Origin: Phytophthora hibernalis
Taxonomy: Eukaryota > Oomycota > Peronosporomycetes > Peronosporales > Peronosporaceae
Direction: 5' to 3'
DNA: 64,000 nt
NCBI GenBank assembly: GCA_012656075.1
Contig: JAAKBF010000058.1
Location: 1-64,000, forward strand
How positions within the stretch are numbered: position 1 is the stretch's first letter; each line of letters opens with the position of its first letter. The notes under the pieces were generated by a model that searched no databases, was not told where the DNA came from, and saw only the letters and a list, made by a program, of their open reading frames with translations. Positions 33,994 through 44,984 of the stretch are shown in pieces. The position numbers were made by a program, and so were the translations under genes.

Positions 33994-35250
33994 TTACTTC
34001 CCGTAATTTAACGTCGTGGCGGACTTGACCATCAAAGCTTTCGACTGACCCAACATGATTAACTCCTTGCCTGGTGATGATACAGGACGCACCAGATTAT
34101 GGTTGGCACCACAATCGATCAGAGCAATCAGTGAATGACCGTCGATGACAACTTCCTTTCGAATCAGATCGTGGTTCTTGTCAACGTCCACCGGCCGAAT
34201 CACTTTTGCCATATTAAGGCTGTAGCTCCGAAAAGATAGCGGTTCATCCGCTTCAGGCCCCGTCACGGCTGGCTCATGCACATTTACAGCATTAATGGAC
34301 CGGGTGGTTGATTTGTCGTATCGGCCACCCTTCCCGTACGGTAGCTTCACGCGACAATCGTTGAATCGGTGCCCAGGTTTCTTGCAGCGAAAGCACAAAT
34401 TTCGTTTGCGGCACTCCTCTCTTGGTGTGTTTCGGACATTGACGTTGTCGACTTCCATTGGAACAGCGGTGTCTGCCATTCGGTCGTCACGTCTTGGTCG
34501 ATGGGTGCTGCGATCTCCTCGTGCATGCGAGTGTGCACGCTCAAATCCAAGTGCAACCGTAATTGCCTTCGAAACTGTCGAGCATCGGCGATACGCGACA
34601 TCTTCCCGAGTCCTGGTCACAAGTCCGTGAACGAACCAAGTAATTTGGTCGATGTCACTCATATCCCTCACTTGACAAATTACTTGCCTGAACTTTGCCA
34701 CGTAGTCCTCCAAATTATCGCACCGGATCTACTTTAGTTGAAAAAGCTCCGCGCGCAGACGTTCTTGCAAGTCTGGTGGTACAAACTCATCCTGGAGTGC
34801 CTCAGCCAACGCGTTCAGTGACACAAACTTCCCTTGGTGGAAAGTGTACCAAGCTGCCGCTTGACCTTTCAAATTCGTCGCAACCATCGCTACCAGCCTT
34901 GCTTGGTTCTCTGCAGCATTTGCATCACTGTTTTTTGCGCTGAAGTAAAGCTGCACTTGCTGTAGGAAAACTTGTAGCGATTCCCCAATTTTCCCGAAAT
35001 AGAGATGCCTTCAACTCGTCTCTCGGTGGATGCACTCGGTTTTATCTTGTCCAGCATTTGTTGCTGGTGCTGCAGCAGCTGCCGCATCTCGTGCTGCTGC
35101 TGAGCCATGACCTCTGCCATCCTGGCGAGCGTCGTCATCGCAGTATCTTGCGTCATGGTGCTACCTGCACCCAAGGCTGTGCCTTCATCCATGGTTTTCT
35201 CGTTGACCTGGTTACTGACGTCCAGTCCCAAAAAGCACGTACAGCAGGCT
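33994..35250 (-). pseudogene. Gag and protease of Gypsy element 3
   Basis: The Gag N-terminus has a Gln-rich coiled stretch (RMAEVMAQQQHEMRQLLQHQ). The capsid core follows (QVQLYFSAKNSDANAAENQA, LKGQAAAWYTFHQ, then DYVAKFRQVICQVRDMSDID), with a frame change near 34730. A zinc knuckle CFRCKKPGHRFNDC (C-x2-C-x4-H-x4-C) lies near 34355-34396, and the protease motif SLIALIDCGANHNLV near 34095-34140 has D-C-G in place of the common D-S/T-G. The frame then stops at 33994. Confidence 0.8.
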
Positions 35251-35559
35251 AGTGTGGCCACCACTGCCGCTGGTGCACTTGTCACGTTCCGCAGAACCGC
35301 CTCCCCCGCTTTGATCCAACAAGTGCTATCAATTGTCGACTTTACCGAAATCAACGGAGGGTCTTGTTTGCGAGGTGTTGGAATTTGCTTGTGGATGACG
35401 GTTCTGGAGGTTGTAGTTGTTGTAGTTGATGCGCGGTGTTGAGGGCAAAATGCAGAATGGTTATATTTTTTGTTTTGTTTTCGTGCCCTGTTGTTTCTTG
35501 CTTTCCTACACTTGAACAGCCGAAGCAGGATGGGAATGAGTGCGTCTGCGTGATCTCGG

Positions 35560-35891
35560 TACCAGTCATTGCCGAGTCGGTCCGGTCCACATGCCTTCCC
35601 CCTCTTAGAGGCGCCGAAAGCCGCAGCCACCTCGGCTTCCGTAAACGGCCGCTTGAGATCCTGCAGTAGGTGAGGAACGACACCTTTCAATACAAACACT
35701 AAGTCTTGGTTGTCTTCTTCAACCTGTTGATTATGGTCGTGGTGATACTCGCCGTCGGCTTGAACGCTGGGGTCGCGTGGGTTGCAGATTTGTAACTTGA
35801 AGCGCTTCGCTGGCAACCTGGTAGTCTGCTGCATGAGCATGGGCTGTGAAAGCTTTCCTGTTGACGCCGCCACCATCAACGAGTGTGTCAT
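35560..35891 (-). pseudogene. Non-LTR (LINE) reverse transcriptase fragment
   Basis: The minus-strand frame includes KRPFTEAEVAAAFGASKRGK followed by ACGPDRLGNDWYRDHADALI, the hallmark N-terminal RT segment of L1-type LINE elements. Upstream residues (DNQDLVFVLKGVVPHLLQDL) fit the linker before RT. The fragment stops after LIPILLRLF and its frame runs directly into Gypsy element 3 Gag sequence, giving a chimeric open frame of 333 codons (35891-34890). Confidence 0.7.
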
Positions 35892-37558
35892 GGGTTGTGA
35901 GACTCGACTTGAGTGTCCGCGAGTCCGAGCGCTAGCGTGGCTTGCGTTGCGAACACCCGAAGGCTGACAATCTCAGCCATTTCTCCCTATACCGGTATAT
36001 TGGAAATGCAACCCCAATTCCACTGATAGTTTATTTCTGAGGGATAGCAAACACTGAAGCTTTAATTCTTGAACAGGCTAGCACTGCCCAAACGGCCAAC
36101 GACGTCGAATCTCGCTTGGCGAACAATATCTTCAGTATGTTAACCCTTTCAGCCGTTGGTGGTAGCCATCTACCATCCATTCTAGGTCACACAACAAACC
36201 ACACGAATCCGGTGCTTGCTGCGAATAATGACGCGCAAATGGGTGTTTCTAGAGCTTTCGGATCAGCAATTTTCGATGCTCTTCCGTTTGGCATTTATCA
36301 GCCCTATCAAGAACACAAACCAGCGCCGTTGTTCGTGGAAGTTCGGGCAGTCGACTGGAGTTCCTATGATTTTACGCGACTACAACAGCTTCGCGAGGCA
36401 CTTGAACTATTTACTGCCCTCTCGGCCATGGACAATAGAGCCTTCGCCAGATTCTTTCCCCAGATCGTGAATAGAAGACGAAGACCAGCCCAAAGATCAG
36501 CCCGAACGGTTGATCCGTACACTTACTACCAATATAATATAATCCGCGGTGGGGATTTGTCTGTCGGCATCTCTGGCTTTCAGTAGTATAATACCTCTGC
36601 AGTTCAACCACAACGCACGTGGGGAACTCTTCTCGGATTTCCACAGCATTTCTCGCCGGAGTTTGAAGCAGCGATGCAGAAGTTACAAGCGATGGGAGTC
36701 GAGGAAGCAGGCAAGGAGTATACCGGTTATCTGGCAGTTGGGTGATTGTATGGATGCAAGCTGTCGCGAATTTGCGGCAGTCAAAACTTTGACGAATATT
36801 CTGGGTCAGAGAACCCGTTGACGAACGGACTTCGGAATTTGTTTAATGTGAGCGTTCATCCTGCTGCTCAGCTGTGTGCTGCAGGTGGTGGAGTTAGCCT
36901 GGTGAAGAAGTGGAACCAGCAACGTCGATCAATTATGCCATGTGACGGAGTGCACGCGACAATTCAATACTTCGAAGCATATGATCAAGGATCCCATTTT
37001 CCTGGAATTGGTAGCAGCATTGACCCAGACGGCCACACCAATACTTTGTTTGACTCTTGAAAACTATGCGATGACCACAGCAATGAGCAGAGCGGAAGTC
37101 AGGGTGAACACAGGGTTTCTCATGAACATCATTAGCCATCACCCCTTCCGTGTAGTGGCAAGCAACGATCGAGAATGAAGGTCAACGAAGCACGTTTGAA
37201 GAGGCGTATGACGAGCTAGATATAGTGTGCTGCACGAAATCAAGCACAGTGTTAATTGCGACCTGCTCGGCAATCGCCGAATTGTCTGTGGGGACACATT
37301 TGTCGAGCGTGCAATTGTCTTCCGTGAGCGCAGGATGGTGGTCGTGGGTGGTGTATGGCCTTTGTTGTGGTGCTTCGAGAATATCGGTGCCATCAGTGGT
37401 GATTTCAATGGGCACCCTTACTCAAGCTGATTTGTTGGCTATGGCGGAAGTATTACGGTGCAGCTATCCTCAACCAGCTTTAGAATCAGCATTATTCCCA
37501 AACGACTTCGTCGAAATCAGAGAAGGATCCGAACTGCAGCTATATGAGTCTGCAGATC

Positions 37559-37566
37559 CTGGCAGT
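37559..37566 (+). repeat. 8-bp target duplication of hAT-type MITE, left
   Basis: CTGGCAGT is exactly repeated at 38586-38593. Confidence 0.9.
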
Positions 37567-38585
37567 CAGGGTTCGATAGTAGTGAGCTCATTAGTAGGGT
37601 TAGTAGTGCTAATAGCACTACTACTACTAATGATAATGATAACGAAGTCAAGTGAAGCCGTTAGTAGAGCAAATCAAATTATTAGTTGAAAAAGGGCGTT
37701 AGTAGTGCTATTAGTACTAGTATCCTGATACCCATTGAAGGATCTTCAATGGTGGGTGATTTGATGCCTTCTCCCGCTTTCATTTCTATTATCCCTCGCT
37801 TGCCTTCGTACGCGAATCAATTCATGAGCTGTACCAAGAGTGCGTGTTCCTGAGAGGCCGTGCATCTCCGTGCAGCGCTTACAATAGTCCAGTGCACCAC
37901 TTATGTAGTAACGAGTTGTGCACCTGAACGGACGTGGCTCTCTCGGAAAGGTAAAATGTAGTGTTTTTCTGCTGTACCTCCTTCACGTTAAAATTAAGAC
38001 GACAAACGCGCAGGTTCTATAGCCGCAAATGCGTCCACAGGTACTTCTGTGAAGACAGTGTGATCTGGAGGAGTAGGTAGTACCCTAACAAAGAGGCGTT
38101 TGAAAAAGGCATACTCAAGTTCAGCATGCGAAAAAGAAACAGGAAAACGTTCATTTCTGGAAAGTGGGGCAGTTTTGTCAGCAAATCGACGTGTACATCT
38201 GGTTTGCCGAATTTAGACAAGATAAATGTCCTTCGCTTGTAAAACTTGCTCACACTTGGTTAGGACGGGTCTGTTCAACGGCTTTTCAAGAACGAGTCTT
38301 TCCGGTAGGATCCTTCGCTACGAGCTCGCTGCGCTGAAGGACCGACAATGAGTGAGCTCAATGCCAACTGGTACTGTGCCGAAATTGTCTTGAGCTCCGG
38401 GGCATGGAAGAAAGCAAGCATCGTATCTGGAAAGCAGCGCGTTAGTAGCGTTAGTAGTACTATTAGTAGTGCTAATACTAGCGCTCTAGCCTAACTACTA
38501 ATGCTAATGCTAAGGTCCGTTTCAGATCTCGTTAGTATTAGCATTATCACTACTAATCCAATATTGCCACTACTACCGAACCCTG
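37567..38585. mobile_element. hAT-type non-autonomous element (1,019 bp) in family copy B
   Basis: The left end CAGGGTTCGATAGTAGTG and the reverse complement of the right end CAGGGTTCGGTAGTAGTG match at 17 of 18 positions. The 8-bp direct repeat CTGGCAGT flanks the element. Both features define the hAT superfamily. About 150 bp at each end is packed with TTAGTA/TAGTAG words in both orientations, probably subterminal transposase-binding repeats. The interior has only a 78-codon minus-strand ORF (38017-38253) without a recognisable domain, so the copy is non-autonomous. Removing it plus one duplication restores SADPGSIIRIVTG of copy B. Confidence 0.9.
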
Positions 38586-38593
38586 CTGGCAGT
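38586..38593 (+). repeat. 8-bp target duplication of hAT-type MITE, right
   Basis: CTGGCAGT is identical to 37559-37566. Confidence 0.9.
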
Positions 38594-39470
38594 ATTATTC
38601 GCATCGTGACGGGTGCGTATGGCTGCTGAACTCTATCTGACCCTGCTAATAAATTGGATTGCGTACAAGTGGTTGTTCCTGGGTATGGGATCTGCAAGGC
38701 GAGGCTTGATGGCGACCTTCCATTTATTCCCGATCCTGGAAACGTGAGTATCCGAAAAACTTAATCTGCGAGTCGCTGAAATTTTGGTACGTCACGCAGC
38801 GCTGCTGCTGGATCTGCTAACGTTCATCAGTATTGGGCTTCGCCGTTTGATGCTGTCGGTGCCCAATATGAAGTGGATCTTAGCAATTTGTATGCCGCAT
38901 GCCCCGATCTACAAGACTTCACGTTACCAAGTTCACGGTACAGAGTTCCCCGGCAAAAGGAGAACCGTAATCAGTTATTTACCTTGCAAAATTAGTACAT
39001 TTATCACAAAGCCTTGCTCTACCGCGATACAAATCCGTTTGCAATTTTTTTAACCTTGAAGAATTTATTGGTCCCACCTTTCTCCCTTTGCCGGGGAACT
39101 CTGTAGAGGTGTCTGTCCCTAACGTGCCACTGCAGTGCTGGCCTTTCAAGATCATAACGATTCATGATAGCACATGGATATTTGACTTGACTCCCTGCTC
39201 GCAGAATTCGAGCTTACAAATGTGTCGAGAGCTAGTGAAGCTTGAGGTGACGACACCACGGGGTCAAATGTTGATCGAGAAGGAAGCAATCGAGCTCGCA
39301 GCCTTTGACGGGGAGGTTTAACCCGTCACGAAAGAGAAATTCACCACCCAGCAGAAAAGTGCAATGATCGGTGTCGTCACGAATGCGGATACCCGGACGA
39401 ACATATCCTGGGTCTGATTTTTGTTTTCGCTTCGACTCCAGCTCGACGATCCGTGGAACTCACGACGTTC

Positions 39471-39788
39471 TTCACTGGACATTCCATATCAATGGGATAT
39501 CCTGCGAGAGCAGTAATTTGAAAATACGGTGCAGTAGCCGAAACAAACCTGCATAGGATACCCTGTGCGGAGGTGATTCCTTTTCGATTGCAGCAAAGGG
39601 ATGCTATATGCAGCTGATTGGAACTGCTCAGCTGCCAATTACAAAGTAACGTTAGCAGTTGTGCATGATTTTGCTTGGAAAGATTCAATTGGTTTCTTCA
39701 TTCTGTTCAAAATGTTGTGAGCAGATCGAAGCACGGATCGCACCAATTTTTTTGCTCTGCAGCTTTGGTAGTCCAACCGTACTACGTA
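39471..39788. other. Intergenic after family copy B
   Basis: No gene is supported. Bases 39655-39688 read in reverse complement carry the CTTTCCAAGCAAAATCATGC word also found at 17582. Confidence 0.4.
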
Positions 39789-39796
39789 CTTTGAAG

Positions 39797-40276
39797 CAGG
39801 GATCGGAATTAAATAACTTTTTGGGCAATAATAAGTATAATAACGGGCTCAATATTTATTATTGCACCTTCTTCTATAAAATCAATACAAAAATTGGGCA
39901 ATAATACCCAATACATTACCAAAAACAACATAGCATAAAGTTAGATAGTAAAACTAAGTCAAAGCCCAACGCAGAGTAGGTATCTGCTGCTGACAAAGAT
40001 TCCATCGGTGTGCAATGTTTTCTTGTAGACCAAGCTGATTCTGACCCCTCAGCGAGGTCGTTTGGACGGCGCTAACCTCGAATTGCTTGTCTTCCTTCGT
40101 GCTAACGGCGATATGTGTAGCGCTGGTACGTTCGTGCCGAATGAGTGAGAACAAAGCTGGCACAATTTATTATTTTTATTGCAAAATAATTATTATTGTG
40201 CCGTGTCGTATTGCACTTACTATTATGCAGCCAAACCATCGTCCGTAAAATAAAACATTGTATTTTCTGATCCCTG
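39797..40276. mobile_element. hAT-type MITE (480 bp)
   Basis: The ends are CAGGGATCGGAA and, in reverse complement, CAGGGATCAGAA (11 of 12 matches). The flanking 8-bp direct repeat CTTTGAAG lies at 39789-39796 and 40277-40284. The interior is AT-rich, contains the word TTGGGCAATAATA twice, and has no credible ORF. It is a different TIR family from the copy at 37567 and from the copies at 48559 and 49267. Confidence 0.88.
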
Positions 40277-40284
40277 CTTTGAAG

Positions 40285-40851
40285 TACTTCAAATAGTAAA
40301 TAGTCTTGTGTCTGGGTCAGCGAAAACTTGAGTCTGATAGCACACCATTGCAATTGAGCTTTAGTCGTGTCGAACACGTCGCCCTCCGTTAAAGTACGTC
40401 GTAGCGGCAGCAACATCATGAACCTCGCCACGCGTCCAAATGACCAGCGACGGTCAAATTCCGTTTGGCTGCCCCAACCATCACCAACTGAGAATGCTGG
40501 TGCCGAAGACGCAAGGAACGTCGTGATCACTCGACGTACTTGCTTCGCCACGATGGCCTTCCCAAATTTAAAGTTATTTTAACTTAATCCCGTTTTCTAC
40601 GTAGTCGAAGTACTTCTGTTGCTTCTTTTGCTCAGATCCATCAGTGTTGCAGCGAAGGTGTAGCCATGTTGCATTATCTAAAGTCAAGTTCAAGGTGTAT
40701 TAATACATGTAAACCGCCCGGCGCTGTCAACTTGAGGCCACGTTCCATTCGGTGAAATGCAAGCTGTTCTTGCACGTCAGACTCGAATGCCATCGTCGAC
40801 GTGTGGAAGAGGAATTGTTCAGAGTCTCCACCTCACAATTCATTTTGCAAA
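40285..40851. other. Upstream region of family copy D
   Basis: No gene is supported. A minus-strand frame (40102-40551) is open but crosses the MITE boundary and has no domain. Promoter elements of copy D must lie here if it is expressed. Confidence 0.35.
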
Positions 40852-43075
40852 ATGGACGACAAGTGGACGTTTCTGAGACCGTGGCGACAAATTCTGCAAG
40901 AATGCAAAACTCTGCACGATAGTCTGAATTCCAGTAATTCCCGACATTTTCGTGCGTCAAACTTGCCCGTGCACGCTTCTGTTCGTTGCTGGCCGTCACT
41001 CCCCAAAGGTTACCAAAGTCTGGGTGGTCGGTGCTCGATCCCCATCCCGTTTCCTGCAAATGCAGCAATTCGAAGTGATCGGGTGAAATTCCAACCAATT
41101 CGAGAGGCTGTGGAGATTTTCAACGTCCTGGCGGCGGTGAGCAGAACGGCGTTCCTGGAATTGGTGGCGGAGTTTGTGGTGGTCGCTGACAATTTCGACG
41201 ATTTGTTCACCCCCGACTACATTTTCGTGTTCCCGGTTTGGGAGTGCTATTTAGTTGGGACGTTGGGGTCGGAGGATGATGTGGTGAACAAGGCGACGGT
41301 GACATGGGGGACTTTGTTCGGCTGTCCTGACGACCCGATGAAGTATTCGACCGAATTTTGTGCCGCGATGGACAAATTAGAGGTTATGAGGAAACAGGTG
41401 ACTGGAGCGTTGTGTGACTTTATTGGACGGCGAGTGACGGCCGAGTGGGGTGATGCAAGTAGTGTCATTGAGTGGACGGCGGAGCATGTTGCAATTCCGA
41501 CGAAAGGAGCTCAAGTTCTCGATGAAAACATGTTTGGAAATGAGACGTCGACGGAGGATTCCTTCTCACAACAGCTTCGACAGATGTTTGAGACCAAGGT
41601 GCCCTTGGTGGTACAGTTGTGTGCTGTTGGTGATACCGCGAAGCTGCTGAGTACGTGGGGAGACGCCGCCCGACGTCGAACCTCAGTCAGTTGAGGCGTT
41701 GAAGCCCATGTTTTCAGCAGTTGACTCAGCGGATCTCACCGAAGCGCTCGCTTATATGAACTTGAAAACTTTCCGGCTTTACCTTGACGAAGCCATGTAT
41801 GTCATGCAATATGGGGAAGCTCTTAAGAATGCTGGCTTCATGTTGAGCACTTTGGTATGTGGTCAACCGATGTGTGAACCTGCTCGGGATAAACGTCGTT
41901 CAATTCATCGGAAGGGCGAGATCGGTGACTTGCAAGTGACATTTGCTGGTCATTCTGCCTCCCGACCGGCCGGGATATGCTCCGCAATCGTCGAGTCATC
42001 ATCTGTGGCGGAGTTTATTTTACGTATGGGCACCATCGGCGATCGTGTTCCATTATTGAATCATTATCGTTGGGGGTGGCTCGCGTATGCGTTGTGGAGT
42101 AGCGCTTCCAACTCATCCATTCAATCAGCTAAGATCACCAACATTCATTTATCAAGACCTGCCATAGGATCAGTTGCTACAGCTCTGACTACAAACTTCC
42201 CTCCAACGCAGTCACTGCAATCTCAGCAACACGTTTACGGGTATATCAATGTCCAGGAGGGGACTGAATTACGACCCAGTGGATTGGAAAACATCGACAC
42301 AACCACACTTGTGGTGTCACAAAGCCGCCAATGTCGAGCTCGATACGATGAAGGTAGTGTTAATGGTTACGCTGAGGTCGTTGTACCTGGCTACGGACTC
42401 TGCCAGCTAATACCTGGTGATAAAATGAACAAGTTTGTACCAGATGACTCAATGACGACTCGATTTCTCGGAGACCAGTCACCTAGCTTGCGATCACTTT
42501 CATTGGAGTTCTTCGAGATTGAGAACCATACGTTGGTACCAAATCTGCTGGCATTAATCGGCAAGAACCTACGTTCCCTGAGTTTGGGGATGTTTTGGAC
42601 GGGCAGGCGTCGCCACATAGTGCTGGATGACATTGCTTCCGCTTGCCCTCAACTTGATGAGTTGTGTTTCGCTAACTTTGAGGTCGTCATTTCTTCAAAT
42701 GAAGCTCTGCGCAGTTGGAGGGTCAAGAAATTGAGCATCCAGAGCACTGACGAGGTAATTGGGCTTACAGAGTGTTTGAGTGATTCCACGCACAGAATAT
42801 CTCGAGAATTGGTGGAGCTCGAGATGACCATTCCAAGGTCGATGCGAGATGCTAGTCGATACGCAGACACCCTCACGTCACACAACGATGACTACCTAGC
42901 TGTCACGAAGGAGAATATCCCTCTTGAATCGAAGGCTGCAATGATCAGTGTCGTCGATGGTAAAAGAAAGAATGGAGTTGAGGCCGTGCACCGCCTCAAC
43001 GAAATTGTTATGGGCTTCATCTTCGCGTTCGCCGCTACACCAAAGCGTCGATCAGTACGTGTAACTTTCTCGTAG
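40852..43075 (+). CDS. WFLPW-family copy D, the best-preserved member
   Basis: This is the nearly intact family member, about 740 residues. The start MDDKWTFLRPWRQILQE aligns with the starts of copies C and E. The following blocks are REAVEIFNVLAAVSRTAF, VTWGTLFGCPDDPMKYSTEF, VVQLCAVGDTAKLL, NAGFMLSTLVCGQPMCEP, WGWLAYALWSSASN, YGYINVQEGTELRPSGLE, EVVVPGYGLCQL, LLALIGKNLRSLSLGMF, IASACPQLDELCFANFEVV, HRISRELVELEMTIPRS, TKENIPLESKAAMISVV and the tail RLNEIVMGFIFAFAATPKRR. One extra base near 41660 (GCCGCCC where GCCGCC would keep frame) divides it into two frames. It is the only defect and may be a sequence error. There is no signal peptide or membrane segment. The leucine-rich half suggests an LRR-like fold, with a possible protein-interaction role (inference). 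Confidence 0.75.
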
Positions 43076-43483
43076 AATCATGAGTCTCCCAAATCGTTGT
43101 AAGTCTCAATGCAGTTGTTGCCGTAAAAATCAAGTTTGTGGAAGGCCCCTTTCAATCTCTGCAATCGAAAAGCGTAACGGAGACGAGCGCAATAGAATTA
43201 TTATCCAAACCAGCATCACTGCTGTTCTTCGAAGTGAATTTGTTTTTACCACTCGCAGTCTTGAATGAGGTGATGTCTTTTACCGGTCTCTAGCAAAGGG
43301 AAGAGTGGAGAGGACTTACGTCGGAAGAATTCAACTTCTTGACTCAGTACGTGCTTCAATTCTGGTAAATAAGAAAAACAAACAGTTTGTTTCCTATTTC
43401 GATGATTCTTACGAGTTTTCACTAAATGTTGTGGCGCGGCGTACTAAAGGTAAAACCTCTTACTGGTTTTCAGGCTGACTGTA
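43076..43483. other. Intergenic between copy D and the ankyrin gene
   Basis: The two genes are convergent. A short plus ORF (43080-43268) has no domain. Nothing else is recognised. Confidence 0.4.
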
Positions 43484-44576
43484 TCAAACAGTTAGCTCTA
43501 TCATGGACGATGGATGCTTCTCGAGAATGAGCTGTACTAGCTGAGGATATCCAGAGAAATACGCCATTGAGAGCGCAGTCCAACCACTGCAATTTTCAAG
43601 ATTCACGTTGGCCCCCGAGTCCAAGAGGATACGAAGCACTTCCAGTTGATTGAACATAGCTGCCATTAAGAGTGCCGTTTCCCCGATGTTTGACTGAATG
43701 TCCGTGTTAGCCCTTTTGTTCACCAACCACTGGACGATGTCGGTATGACCTTTTCGGCTGCAATGAAAAGAGCTGTGGTACCGTCGTCAAAAGGTTCATC
43801 AATCCATGCACCACCTTCGATCAACTCCCGCACAGACTCTGCATGACCTAATTCGGCCGCAATTCGCAGCGCGGTTTTTGCGTACGTTCTTTAGCATTGA
43901 TATCCGCGTTGTTACCAATAAGTGAACGAATGATATCGGTGTGATTGTTCGCGACAGCATTTATCAGAGGAGTCCGGCCCTCACTGTCGGTCAAATTTGG
44001 GTGCGCGCCACCCTGTAAAAGTGTTTCTGCGATGTCAAAGAAGCCGAGATAGCACGCCAAGCTTAAAGCTGTGCAGCCATCGTGTTGTGGGATGTCGAGG
44101 CTGGCTTTGCTCTTGACTAGAAACTGCACAACGTCAAAATGGCCTTTCACTGTAGCAACAATCAGAGGCGTGTAGCCGTCATCCCCAGGTAAATCAATAT
44201 CTGCACCTGCTTGCAGCAGTAACAGGACGACTACCAAATGTCCAGCATCCGAAGCAACTTTCAGTGCTGTCGAGCCCTTTGGCGTTCTCGCGTTGACACT
44301 TGCGTTGTATCGTAGTAGTATATGCGCGATTTCGTCGTATCCGAACAGGGCTGCTATATGTAGAGCCTTCCACCCATCGGCACGTTCCGCGTCGACACAA
44401 GCACCCTGTTGAAGGGCTAGCTCAACACCACTGGAATACCCCGTCGCGCAAGCCTCCAGTAGTCGAGTTGTTGTAGGCCGTTTACATAATTTCACAAAGA
44501 AATTCCAGGAGGCGAGAACCGCAACACCAACTGTCGATCCAAACGAGGACTTGAAGCATGAAATGAACGATACCAT
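43484..44576 (-). CDS. Ankyrin-repeat protein (9-10 repeats), two frame breaks
   Basis: Starting at MVSFISCFKSSFGS the minus strand encodes a degenerate first repeat (LLEACATGYSSGVELALQQG) and then nine consecutive ankyrin repeats of about 33 residues, for example DGWKALHIAALFGYDEIAHI, DDGYTPLIVATVKGHFDVVQ and SNIGETALLMAAMFNQLEVL. The protein ends shortly after the last repeat (LVQLILEKHPSSMIELTV). Two frame changes, near 43880 and 43757, both fall in A-runs, where adding one A to each restores uninterrupted repeats (TALRIAAELGHAES, TALFIAAEKGHTDIVQWL). Assembly indels or very recent mutation are likely. The N-terminal hydrophobic patch (VGVAVLASWNFFVKL) may be a membrane or signal segment. 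Ankyrin arrays bind proteins; the partner is unknown. Confidence 0.75.
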
Positions 44577-44984
44577 TGTTCGACCTCGACGTCGCTGGAA
44601 GAATGCAAAGTGTGCATAAAGCCAAACTCGTGAATTGGATCATCTTGTTGGTAACGTGACTGAATTTGGTACACTGACCACAAACCACCAATTTACTCAA
44701 CGGCAATCCATGGACAAGCAGCTATATACCATTTAAAACTGGAGCTTGGCTCGGCTGTTCAGTGTACGGTTTACAACTGTAGTATCTAAAAGGAAAGTAC
44801 GTAGGCTCACAAAAAATATAAATCTGTATTTCGCACCCGCTGCAAACTCCCTTAAATTCATTTCCTCAACAGTCGATGCTAACTACCGCATGTCAATGTC
44901 GTCAAGCTGAGCACGTGGAAAGTAAATGGGAGCTCAGTTCCGATTTTCCTGCGTCGTGTGCACTGCTCGACCACTGCAGCTTCG
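44577..44984. other. Divergent intergenic region
   Basis: This lies between the ankyrin gene (-) and the surface-protein gene (+). It presumably holds both promoters. No conserved box can be assigned with confidence. Confidence 0.4.

Larger units (their letters stand above)
30501..35250 (-). mobile_element. Ty3/Gypsy LTR retrotransposon 3, split and truncated
   Basis: Read on the minus strand, Gag (about 35250-34200) with a CCHC knuckle, protease, RT, RNase H and integrase follow in order down to about 30500, where the integrase is cut. The RT is interrupted by a pogo-type insertion (32472-33527). At its 5' side Gag is joined to a LINE fragment. No LTR is visible at either end. Frame changes are frequent. 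The sequence is clearly different from elements 1 and 2, with a single RNase H and a different protease motif, so it represents a third lineage. Confidence 0.8.
36116..39470 (+). pseudogene. WFLPW-family copy B, split by a hAT-type MITE
   Basis: Family blocks appear in order. RLQQLREALELFTALSAMDN lies near 36385; TWGTLLGFPQHFSPEFEAAM near 36620; GLRNLFNVSVHPAAQLCAAG, SAIAELSVGTHLSSV, CCGASRISVPSVVI, LLAMAEVLRCSYPQPALE and YESADPG follow (to 37566). After the 1,019-bp MITE the gene resumes with SIIRIVTG, VVVPGYGICKARLDGD, YAACPDLQDFTLP and CRELVKLEVTTPRG (39220), ending near 39470 in the SAMIGVV region. Stops and frame changes occur in every section. An Arg-rich insertion (NRRRRPAQRSA) replaces part of the block that follows FFP in other copies. 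Confidence 0.75.

Noticed and set aside
37600..37680. TTAGTA/TAGTAG runs as a microsatellite
   Set aside because: The words occur in both orientations at both ends of an element with TIRs and an 8-bp duplication, so they are subterminal repeats of a hAT-type MITE.
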